Origin: Planctomycetes bacterium GWF2_41_51
GTDB lineage: Bacteria; Planctomycetota; Phycisphaerae; Sedimentisphaerales; UBA12454
NCBI GenBank assembly: GCA_001825665.1
Contig: MHXZ01000029.1
Location: 1-64,000, forward strand
Length of the DNA stretch: 64,000 nt
Direction of reading: 5' to 3'
Shown here: positions 18,464 through 25,660 of the stretch, in pieces
How the letters are laid out: the number at the start of each line of letters is the position of its first letter
Numbering within the stretch: position 1 is the stretch's first letter
Position numbers and translations under genes: made by a program
Notes under the pieces: generated by a model
What the model saw: the letters and a program-made list of their open reading frames with translations, nothing else
What the model was told of the DNA's origin: nothing
Databases searched by the model: none

Positions 18464-18767
18464 AAATATCTCCTAAAAGCGTTTTTATAATTCTAACCGC
18501 AAAAATATCCATTATCAATACTGAAAAACCATTTTTTACTGGAGGATTTTCCCTTGCATTGCCGATGAACATTATGTATAGTACCGCACAAGCTTTCTGT
18601 TAGAAGGGGCGCAGTATGGGCCAACAGCATCACGGCATAGCTGGCTCAAGCCTCAAACAGGGCCCAACCGAAGTCCGATAATCTTATTGGACACCGTGAA
18701 AACTGTAGATTTTTACATTATTGTATCAATTGACTTCGTATGTTAGTGCTTATATAGCAATAATTTA
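18464..18767. other. Intergenic region with possible structured RNA
   Basis: A 304-bp gap between the divergent rfbA and tRNA-Gln. No protein gene is convincing. Positions 18604-18710 are richer in GC than the flanks and can fold: TCACGG (18630-18635) with CCGTGA (18694-18699), an eight-base-pair hairpin at 18673-18692, a small GGC/GCC hairpin at 18643-18652, and GGGCC (18618-18622) with GGCCC (18661-18665), which would cross the first stem as a pseudoknot. It matches no RNA family I recognise. Existence as a transcript is unproven. Confidence 0.3.
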
Positions 18768-18839
18768 TACCCGGTGGTGTAATTGGTAACACAGAGGTTT
18801 TTGGTACCTCCATTCATGGTTCGAGTCCATGCCGGGTAG
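18768..18839 (+). tRNA. tRNA-Gln (anticodon TTG)
   Basis: A 72-nt cloverleaf without an encoded CCA. Acceptor stem TACCCGG pairs with CCGGGTA, discriminator G; the D arm has TTGGTAA; the anticodon stem GAGGT/ACCTC encloses the loop TTTTGGT with anticodon TTG, reading CAA and CAG; the T arm is CATGG-TTCGAGT-CCATG. The U1-A72 pair and G73 are normal identity elements for bacterial tRNA-Gln. It lies 43 bp before glmU. Confidence 0.95.
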
Positions 18840-18881
18840 TAATGTTGAAAACAGGAATGTTAAAACAAAAGTTGAGGTAAA

Positions 18882-20099
18882 ATGTCAGAAAAAGTTGCGA
18901 TAATTTTAGCGGCAGGGATAAGCAGCAGAATGAATACAAAACTTCCCAAAGTTTTGCATGAAGTCTGCGGCAGACCTATGCTTGCGTACGTAATCGACGC
19001 CTGCAGGCAGGCCGGGGTACAAAAATTATATATTATCGTCGGCTATGGCAAAGAGCAGGTAATTAACTACTTCCACGACGATAAGGACATTACCTGGGTT
19101 GAGCAGAAGGAACAAAAAGGAACCGGTCATGCGGTTTTATGCTGTAAAGAGCACCTTGCCGGTTTCGAGGGCGACACTTTGATTCTCTGCGGCGACGGCC
19201 CTTTAATCAGGTATGAAACGCTTTCGACGCTTACCGAAAAGCATCAGCGTGAAGTTTCTTCCGCAACACTTGCGACCGCGATTCTAAATGAACCAACCGG
19301 TTACGGCAGAATCCTCCGCGACAGTTACGGAAATATTCAGGGCATTGTTGAAGAAGCCGACTGCACACCTGAACAGAAGACTATAAAAGAAGTAAATCCA
19401 AGCTATTATTGCTTTAAGAATAAAGTATTGTTCGAAGCTCTTGATAAAATTACGCCCAACAATGTAAAAAATGAATATTATCTTACCGATGCGCTGCGTT
19501 TGATTATCGAAGCGGGGCACAAGGTTATCGCAGTTACCGCAGTTGCCGCGCAGGATGCGATGGGCGTCAACAGCCGTCAGCAGCTCAGCGAAGCCGGCAA
19601 GATTATGCAGCGAAGGATTCAGGATAAATTTATGAAAATGGGGGTAACGATTGTTGACCCGCCGAATACCTGGATTGACGCTCGTGCCATAATCGGACAG
19701 GATACAGTAGTTGAGCCGTTTACGTATATTCACGGCAGAGTAAAAATTGGAATCGGATGCAGAGTCGGACCGTTTGCTTATGTACGCGAGGGTACGGTTC
19801 TCGGCAATGATGTCGTTTTGGGCGTTTTTACTGAAGTTAAAAATTCTACTCTTTCAGACGGCGTTCGCGCAAGGCATCTAAGTTATATCGGAGATTCAGA
19901 ACTGGGCAAAAACGTAGACATCGGCGCAGGTGCAATAACAGCCAACTTTGACGGCCGAAGCATTCAGCGCACCAAAATTGGCGATGGCGTTTTTGTTGGT
20001 CCTGGTTCGGTTATCATTGCTCCGATAGACATTCCGTCAGGGGTGCAAATAACACCAGGTTCGGCAGTTTCATCAGAAAATATGGAAAAGGGAAAGTAA
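18882..20099 (+). CDS. glmU: UDP-GlcNAc pyrophosphorylase / GlcN-1-P acetyltransferase
   Basis: A 405-residue GlmU-type protein. The N-terminal uridylyltransferase has LAAGISSRMNTKLPKVLH and LCGDGPL; the C-terminal part is a left-handed beta-helix of hexapeptide repeats. The acetyltransferase site is kept: ARHLSYIGDSELG holds the catalytic His and Tyr, and GAGAITANFDG the following loop. It is shorter than E. coli GlmU (456 residues), the loss being spread over the linker and last coils. It supplies UDP-GlcNAc for peptidoglycan and lipid A. The gene order glmU-prs-rplY-pth is common in bacteria and supports the call. Confidence 0.92.
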   Translation: MSEKVAIILAAGISSRMNTKLPKVLHEVCGRPMLAYVIDACRQAGVQKLYIIVGYGKEQVINYFHDDKDITWVEQKEQKGTGHAVLCCKEHLAGFEGDTLILCGDGPLIRYETLSTLTEKHQREVSSATLATAILNEPTGYGRILRDSYGNIQGIVEEADCTPEQKTIKEVNPSYYCFKNKVLFEALDKITPNNVKNEYYLTDALRLIIEAGHKVIAVTAVAAQDAMGVNSRQQLSEAGKIMQRRIQDKFMKMGVTIVDPPNTWIDARAIIGQDTVVEPFTYIHGRVKIGIGCRVGPFAYVREGTVLGNDVVLGVFTEVKNSTLSDGVRARHLSYIGDSELGKNVDIGAGAITANFDGRSIQRTKIGDGVFVGPGSVIIAPIDIPSGVQITPGSAVSSENMEKGK

Positions 20100-20109
20100 A
20101 GGATTGTTA

Positions 20110-21072
20110 ATGACGACTAACAATAACATAAAGGTATTCAGTGGCTCGAGTAATCCCGTACTCACGCAAAAAATCTGTGATTATCTCGGAATACCCGTTG
20201 GCGGAGCCAATATAGAAAAATTTCCGGATGGTGAAAAAATTATTAAATGCGAAGACGATGTTCGCGGCAGAGATTGTTTTGTTGTTCAATCAGGCTGTGA
20301 ACCTGTTGACGAAAATATCATAGAGCTTTTGATTTTCCTCGATTGCCTCAAACGCGCAAGCGCAAGAAGAGTAACGGCTGTAATACCGTATTTCGGTTAT
20401 GCCCGCCAGGACAGAAAAGACGAAGGCAGGGTGCCGATTACGGCAAAGCTGATTTCAAATTTGATTACCACTGCCGGAGCCGACAGGGTTCTTGCGATGG
20501 ATTTGCACGCAGCACAGCTTCAGGGCTTTTTCGATATTCCGATGGACCATCTGTTCGCAGAACCTGTTTTGACAAACTATTTCAGGACAAAGAAGTTCAC
20601 CGACCTGACAGTTGTATCTCCCGATGTGGGGAATATCAAACGCGCGGCAAGATATGTCGAACATCTCAACGGTGAGCTGGCTATAATTCACAAAAGACGC
20701 CTCAGCAGCAAGGAAGTCCAATGCGGCGCAATCATCGGTAACGTCAAAGGCAAAGACGTTCTGATGTGCGACGATATAATTTCAACCGCAGGAACCGTGT
20801 GCAGCGCCGCAAAACTCGTCAAAGAGCAGGGTGCGAATAAAGTCTATGTAGGCGCGACACACGCGTTGTTCGCCGATAAAGCGATAGAAAAAATTAAAAA
20901 TTCTCCGATTGATGAGGTAGTCGTTACAGACACCATTCCTCTCAAAGAAGAAGCCAAACAGTTGGACAACATTAAGGTTCTTTCTGTTTCGAGCATTCTC
21001 GGAGAAGCGATAAAACGTATTCACAGTAATGAATCCATTAGTTCAATGTTTAAAATTAATAAAATGAGGTAA
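20110..21072 (+). CDS. prs: Ribose-phosphate pyrophosphokinase
   Basis: About 320 residues. It makes PRPP from ribose-5-phosphate and ATP for nucleotide, His and Trp synthesis. Class I features: KVFSGSSNP at the start, YFGYARQDRKD (ATP loop), AMDLHAAQLQGFFDIPMDHL (metal-binding DLHA), and the PRPP loop VLMCDDIISTAGT. The frame includes a TTG two codons upstream, but the ATG at 20110 has AAAGGA at proper distance. It lies 10 bp after glmU and 5 bp before rplY. Confidence 0.96.
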   Translation: MTTNNNIKVFSGSSNPVLTQKICDYLGIPVGGANIEKFPDGEKIIKCEDDVRGRDCFVVQSGCEPVDENIIELLIFLDCLKRASARRVTAVIPYFGYARQDRKDEGRVPITAKLISNLITTAGADRVLAMDLHAAQLQGFFDIPMDHLFAEPVLTNYFRTKKFTDLTVVSPDVGNIKRAARYVEHLNGELAIIHKRRLSSKEVQCGAIIGNVKGKDVLMCDDIISTAGTVCSAAKLVKEQGANKVYVGATHALFADKAIEKIKNSPIDEVVVTDTIPLKEEAKQLDNIKVLSVSSILGEAIKRIHSNESISSMFKINKMR

Positions 21073-21077
21073 AAAGT

Positions 21078-21746
21078 ATGGTATCGAAATCTGGTTTGGT
21101 TCTAAAAGCACAAACAAAAAGTGAACGTGGAAAAAAGCATAATGCTAAGCTGCGTCAGCAGGGTATTATTCCTGCCATAATTTACGGCCACAAACAGGAG
21201 CCGCAGCCTGTGGTTCTTAATGAGCATGATTTTGCCGAAGTTCTTCATTACGGCAAAAAGCTGCTTGATATCGAAGTCGATGGCAAGCCTACAAAGCTTC
21301 TGCTTAAGGATATTCAGTACGATCATCTCGGCAAGAGAATGATTCACGCTGACTTAGTCAGAGTTGATTTGAGTGAGAAGGTTACTGTAGCAGTTCCGCT
21401 TATCTTTAAAGGTACCGCAGCAGGCGTAGCTGAAGGCGGCGTAACAGAAGAACATCTCGACAGCATTGAAATCGAATGTACAGTTACCGAAATACCCGAG
21501 TCAATCGAAGTATCGATTAAGGGTCTCAAAATTGACGATTCAATGTACGTCAAAGACATTGTGCTGCCGCAGGGCACTAAGCTTGTTACGAATCCTGAAT
21601 TGCTTGTAATGGCGTGCAAAGAACCGGTTGAAATTGTTGAACCGTCTCCTGAAGAAGCTGGTCTCGAGCCTACAGCTCCTGAAGTTATTACTGAACGTAA
21701 ACCTAAGGAAGAAGAAGGCGAAGAAGCTGGTAAAGAGAAAAAATAA
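21078..21746 (+). CDS. rplY: 50S ribosomal protein L25/CTC family
   Basis: A 222-residue two-domain L25 (CTC form). The N-terminal 5S rRNA-binding domain has LRQQGIIPAIIYGHKQEPQPV; the C-terminal TL5-type domain contains the IPESIEVSI and LPQGTKLVTNPE strands. A Glu/Lys-rich tail (from about residue 190) is low complexity. It belongs to the large ribosomal subunit. It is placed between prs and pth as in many bacteria. Confidence 0.95.
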   Translation: MVSKSGLVLKAQTKSERGKKHNAKLRQQGIIPAIIYGHKQEPQPVVLNEHDFAEVLHYGKKLLDIEVDGKPTKLLLKDIQYDHLGKRMIHADLVRVDLSEKVTVAVPLIFKGTAAGVAEGGVTEEHLDSIEIECTVTEIPESIEVSIKGLKIDDSMYVKDIVLPQGTKLVTNPELLVMACKEPVEIVEPSPEEAGLEPTAPEVITERKPKEEEGEEAGKEKK

Positions 21747-21770
21747 TTTTAACCTGCCGGGAATTTTCCA

Positions 21771-22346
21771 ATGGACGAGATTAGATTAATAGCAGGTCTT
21801 GGAAATCCGGGCAGCGAATATGACGGTACTCGTCATAATATAGGATTTGAAGTAGTAGATAAGCTGGCTGATAAGTATGGCGTGGAACTGAAAAAAGGAA
21901 AGTTCGGCGCAGCTTTTGGTCAGACTGCTCTTGAAGATAAAAAGTTAATATTGTTAAAGCCGCTCAAATATATGAACAACAGCGGACAGGTAATCGCGAC
22001 TGCCGCCGGTTTTTACAAATTGCAGCCTTTGCAGATTCTTGTAATAACCGACGATTTGGCGCTCGAGCCGGGGACTATCAGGATGCGTGCATCAGGTTCT
22101 GCCGGCGGGCACAACGGGTTGGTCGATATTATCGAGAAACTCGGAACTTCCGATTTCCCCCGTCTGCGTATAGGTATTGGCGACAAAGGACCGGCCGTTG
22201 GAAAAGATTACGTTCTTTCAAGGCCCGGCTCCGCCGATAGAGAGCTTTTGCGAGAAGCTGTCCAGCAGGCAGTCGAAGCATCTATTTGCTGGATGCAGCA
22301 GGGTGTCGATGCGGCAATGACAAAATTTAATAGGAAAAAAATATAG
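21771..22346 (+). CDS. pth: Peptidyl-tRNA hydrolase
   Basis: A 191-residue Pth1. It frees tRNA from stalled peptidyl-tRNAs. Hallmarks: AGLGNPGSEYDGTRHNIGF with the catalytic His, LLKPLKYMNNSG, ITDDLALEPG with the catalytic Asp, and GSAGGHNGLVDI. Length is normal. It lies 24 bp after rplY. Confidence 0.96.
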   Translation: MDEIRLIAGLGNPGSEYDGTRHNIGFEVVDKLADKYGVELKKGKFGAAFGQTALEDKKLILLKPLKYMNNSGQVIATAAGFYKLQPLQILVITDDLALEPGTIRMRASGSAGGHNGLVDIIEKLGTSDFPRLRIGIGDKGPAVGKDYVLSRPGSADRELLREAVQQAVEASICWMQQGVDAAMTKFNRKKI

Positions 22347-22438
22347 GACAGACCTGTGTGTCTGCCCGGCGAACACGAAGTGTCGTCCTTTTATTAAGAT
22401 AACAAAATATAATTTTTTTAGTATTTAAGGAGTTTAAT

Positions 22439-22894
22439 TTGGAAACCGTAACCAAAAGATTGTATGAGGCATTGTTTCTCATTGATACTGGTGAAGCCGC
22501 TGCTGACTGGCAGGGCATAAATGACCATTTGAAAAAGATTTTCGATCGCAATGAAGCTGAAATTCTCAGTATGCGTAAATGGGATGAAAGACCTCTTGCC
22601 TATCCTATATTGGGCAAAAAGAGAGGCACTTATATCCTTGTTTATTTCAACGCGCTTTCCTCAGTTCTCGATGCGATTGAACGCGACATAAGACTTTCTG
22701 AAAGAATTATGCGGGTTCTCATCCTTCGCGGCGACCATATAACACCTGAAGATATGGCAAAAGATACTCCCGCGACTCTAACAGAAAAAGGAATCGAGAA
22801 GCCGCCGGTTGCTGCGGCCGCCGCTGTCGAAGCTGTTGTCGAAGAAGATGAAGTAGATGAGATTCCCGGAATTACGGATATTGATGTGAAATAG
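22439..22894 (+). CDS. rpsF: 30S ribosomal protein S6
   Basis: A 151-residue S6. The core beta-alpha fold begins RLYEALFLIDTGEA and includes RKWDERPLAYPILGKKRGTYIL and RIMRVLILRGD; a C-terminal extension of about 45 residues is acidic and Ala-rich. The start is TTG at 22439, chosen because AAGGAG lies six bases before it and no ATG occurs in the needed region. It heads the rpsF-ssb-rpsR-rplI-dnaB cluster. Confidence 0.93.
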   Translation: METVTKRLYEALFLIDTGEAAADWQGINDHLKKIFDRNEAEILSMRKWDERPLAYPILGKKRGTYILVYFNALSSVLDAIERDIRLSERIMRVLILRGDHITPEDMAKDTPATLTEKGIEKPPVAAAAAVEAVVEEDEVDEIPGITDIDVK

Positions 22895-22938
22895 ATTTCG
22901 GCGTTTCCCTGTTATAGGGTATTCGAAAGGATTTTATT

Positions 22939-23373
22939 ATGGCTAATTTCAATAAGGTTATACTGCTCGGCAATCTGACGCGCGACCCGCAGTTATCTTA
23001 TCTGCCAAGTCAAACGCCTGTTGTGGATTTTGGACTTGCTACTAACAGAAAGTGGACAAGCCAGGATGGCCAGCAGCGTGATGAAACCTGCTTTGTCGAT
23101 TGCAGAGCTTTCGGCAAACCGGCCGAGACAATTAATAAGTACTGCAAAAAAGGCAGACCGCTTCTGGTTGAAGGAAGGCTTACTTTCGATAGCTGGACAG
23201 GTCAGGACGGCACTAAACGCAGTAAATTAAGAGTTACGATTGAAAGTTTCCAGTTTGTTTCGTCTGCACCAGGCTCAGGTCAGGGCGGCGGCGGTGGTGA
23301 ATCTCAGATTCCCGCCAATGATGCCCCTATGGACCAGTCTGCATCTGCAGGCGGTGATGATATTCCGTTTTAA
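22939..23373 (+). CDS. ssb: Single-stranded DNA-binding protein
   Basis: A 144-residue SSB. The OB-fold (residues 1 to about 108) shows NKVILLGNLTRDPQLSYLPS and ETCFVDCRAFGKPAETI. A Gly-rich linker follows, and the C-terminus ends in the acidic tip GGDDIPF used to bind partner proteins. It coats ssDNA in replication and repair. It sits between rpsF and rpsR in the standard order. Confidence 0.96.
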   Translation: MANFNKVILLGNLTRDPQLSYLPSQTPVVDFGLATNRKWTSQDGQQRDETCFVDCRAFGKPAETINKYCKKGRPLLVEGRLTFDSWTGQDGTKRSKLRVTIESFQFVSSAPGSGQGGGGGESQIPANDAPMDQSASAGGDDIPF

Positions 23374-23421
23374 TTTAAAATTAAAATTTGAAATTTAAAA
23401 TTTATTTTTAGGAGTTCTTAA

Positions 23422-23691
23422 GTGAGAAGCCAGGGTTTTAAGAAAAAGCCGGATAAGATGAAAAAAAGAAAACGGCGTGAAAATGTTACCCAGCAGAATC
23501 AATGCAGGTTCTGCCGGTCTAAAACCGAGTATGTAGATTATAAGGATATCGATGTTTTGGGCAAACTGCTTACGCACCGCGGCAAAATTTTCTCGCGAAA
23601 ACGAAGCGGAAATTGCGCAAGCTGTCAGAGAAAAGTGAAACTTGCGATTAAACGGGCTCGGTTTATGGGTTTGCTTCCGTTTACAAGCTAA
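23422..23691 (+). CDS. rpsR: 30S ribosomal protein S18
   Basis: An 89-residue S18. It has CRFCRSKTEYVDYKDIDVL and GKIFSRKRSGNCASCQRK; the four cysteines (CxxC ... CxxC) indicate the zinc-binding form. The start is GTG at 23422, preceded by TTAGGAG at the right distance. The 48 bp between ssb and this gene are an AT-rich, nearly palindromic stretch built of AAATTT-type words. Confidence 0.95.
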   Translation: MRSQGFKKKPDKMKKRKRRENVTQQNQCRFCRSKTEYVDYKDIDVLGKLLTHRGKIFSRKRSGNCASCQRKVKLAIKRARFMGLLPFTS

Positions 23692-23742
23692 GTGGTTCTT
23701 AATTTTTAAAATAATGCAGACATAATCTGTTTGGAGAAAAGT

Positions 23743-24246
23743 ATGGACGTTTTATTATGTGAAGATGTTGAAAATCTTGGCTGGTACGGCGAAGTCGTAA
23801 AAGTCAGTGAAGGTTACGCAAGAAATTATCTTTTGCCGCAAAGGCTTGCGATTGCGCCTTCAGAAGCGAAAATAAAGGCGATGGCAGAAGAGAAAACTAA
23901 AAGAGATCAGCAGCGAAAAGTTGTCATCGACAATTTCAGAAAAGCTGCCGATGCTGTCGAAGGCGCTGAAGCTGTTCTCGCTGCAAAGGCTAACGAACAG
24001 GGACATTTGTTCGGCTCGATTACTGAAAGGGAGATTGCTGAAAATCTTCGCGGTCAGGGGTTTGCGGTTGAAGATAAATTTGTTCGACTCGAAGAGCATA
24101 TCAAAGAGGTCGGCCAGCACGATGTTAAATTGAGATTCGCACAGGATATTTTCGCGACAGTAAAAGTTACTGTTGTACCAGAAGCCCAGGCTCAAAGTAC
24201 GGAAGCTAAAGATGCCCCAAACCAAGGACAGACAGAGCAGGAATAA
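23743..24246 (+). CDS. rplI: 50S ribosomal protein L9
   Basis: A 167-residue L9. The N-terminal domain is MDVLLCEDVENLGWYGEVVK followed by GYARNYLLPQRLA, the rRNA-binding signature. A long central helix leads to the C-terminal domain (GHLFGSITEREIAE, AVEDKFVRL). The ATG at 23743 has GGAG six bases upstream; an in-frame TTG at 23731 lies before that site and is unlikely. The 3' end overlaps the start of dnaB by 35 bp. Confidence 0.95.
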   Translation: MDVLLCEDVENLGWYGEVVKVSEGYARNYLLPQRLAIAPSEAKIKAMAEEKTKRDQQRKVVIDNFRKAADAVEGAEAVLAAKANEQGHLFGSITEREIAENLRGQGFAVEDKFVRLEEHIKEVGQHDVKLRFAQDIFATVKVTVVPEAQAQSTEAKDAPNQGQTEQE

Positions 24247-25621
24247 GCCCGCCGCAAGGCAAGCTGATATTTCTTCAGTCTCGCTGACCGGAAGGACTAT
24301 GCCTGAATCGCTCGAAGCCGAAGCTGCTGTGCTCGGCTCGATGATTCTTGACCCGCAATGTATCGGGCTTGTGGTTCAGAAAGTTGTTTCCGCTGCTTTT
24401 TATCGCATCGAACATCAGATGATTTTCGAAGCGATTATTTCGCTCTGGGATAAAAAGAGCGATGTGTTCGATCTTTTACTGCTCAGAGATGAGCTTAAAA
24501 ATCGCAAACAGCTCGATGAAGTCGGCGGTCCGGAGTATCTCGTCAAAGTTGCTGAATCAGTTCCGTCAAGCGCCAACGTCGAGCATTATGTGCAAATCGT
24601 TAAAGATAAGCAGATGATGCGCGAACTTATCAGCGCAGCGGGCGAAGTTTTGACAGAAGCCCTCGAGGATTCCGGTAATACCGCTGAAAAATTAGACAGG
24701 GCAGAGCAGAAAATATTTGCAGTTACGCAGACAAAAGTCAGCGGAACCGCCGCTTCGATGAAAGAGCTTTTAACAGAAGCTTTCGAAGCCATTGATAAAA
24801 GACAGGGACATCATATTACAGGTCTGCCGACTGGTTATGCAGAGCTTGATGATTTGACCTGCGGTTTGCAGAATGGTGAAATGGTTATCATCGCCGGCAG
24901 ACCCAGTATGGGAAAAACAAGTTTCGCGATGAATATCGCAGAGCATATCGGAGCAGATAACAATATTCCGGTCGCGATTTTCTCTCTTGAAATGAGCCGC
25001 CAGCAGCTTGCCGAACGTATGCTTTGCAGCAGAGGAATGATAGATTCGCAGGTTGTGCGAAAAGGCCTCATTAATGACAGCCAATATCAGGAGCTTGTTC
25101 ATGCCGCAAGCGAACTTAGTGAAAAGCCGATTTTCGTTGACGATACACCCGGCATTACTCCGCTCGAACTTCGCGGAAAAGCAAGAAGACTTCGCAGCAG
25201 ATACGGAATAAAAAGTATTTTTATAGATTATTTGCAGCTTATGAGTATGGGCGGCTCAGTTGAGTCGCGCCAGCAGGAAGTTAGTGAAATAAGCAGGTAT
25301 TTAAAGGCGCTTGCAAGAGAGCTTGAAGTGCCTGTTGTTGTTTTGAGTCAGCTTAACCGTGCTTCAGAAGGCAGGGAAGGGCATCGGCCCAGAATGAGCG
25401 ACTTGCGCGAAAGCGGTAGTATTGAACAGGACGCCGATGTCATTATGCTGCTGCATCGTGAGGATTATTATCACAAAGGCGAGGAAGGTTACGAAAATAC
25501 GTCCGGTGCTGAAGTGATTATAGCCAAGCAGCGTAACGGCCCCACTGATACGGTTGAACTTAGCTTTAATGGTACTTACACCCGCTTTGCCAATAAGATG
25601 CGGGTCAAAGAGCCTTTTTAA
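24212..25621 (+). CDS. dnaB: Replicative DNA helicase DnaB
   Basis: About 469 residues. The N-terminal DnaG-interacting domain starts at PESLEAEAAVLGSMILDP; the RecA-like C-terminal motor has Walker A GRPSMGKTSFAMN near residue 228, IFIDYLQLM (Walker B) and the arginine-rich RMSDLRESGSIEQDAD segment. No intein interrupts the Walker A or the DnaB signature. The frame is open to a GTG at 24173, but ATG 24212 is preceded by GGAAG and avoids a longer overlap with rplI. It unwinds DNA at the replication fork. Confidence 0.95.
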   Translation: MPQTKDRQSRNKPAARQADISSVSLTGRTMPESLEAEAAVLGSMILDPQCIGLVVQKVVSAAFYRIEHQMIFEAIISLWDKKSDVFDLLLLRDELKNRKQLDEVGGPEYLVKVAESVPSSANVEHYVQIVKDKQMMRELISAAGEVLTEALEDSGNTAEKLDRAEQKIFAVTQTKVSGTAASMKELLTEAFEAIDKRQGHHITGLPTGYAELDDLTCGLQNGEMVIIAGRPSMGKTSFAMNIAEHIGADNNIPVAIFSLEMSRQQLAERMLCSRGMIDSQVVRKGLINDSQYQELVHAASELSEKPIFVDDTPGITPLELRGKARRLRSRYGIKSIFIDYLQLMSMGGSVESRQQEVSEISRYLKALARELEVPVVVLSQLNRASEGREGHRPRMSDLRESGSIEQDADVIMLLHREDYYHKGEEGYENTSGAEVIIAKQRNGPTDTVELSFNGTYTRFANKMRVKEPF

Positions 25622-25660
25622 GCTCGATGGACAGGATGGTTTTACAAGAAAGGGATTTTT

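Noticed and set aside
18604-18710. SRP RNA, tmRNA, RNase P RNA or a known riboswitch
   Set aside because: None of the conserved motifs of these RNAs (for example the SRP GGAAGCAGCC loop or a T-arm) is present; only an unnamed fold remains.
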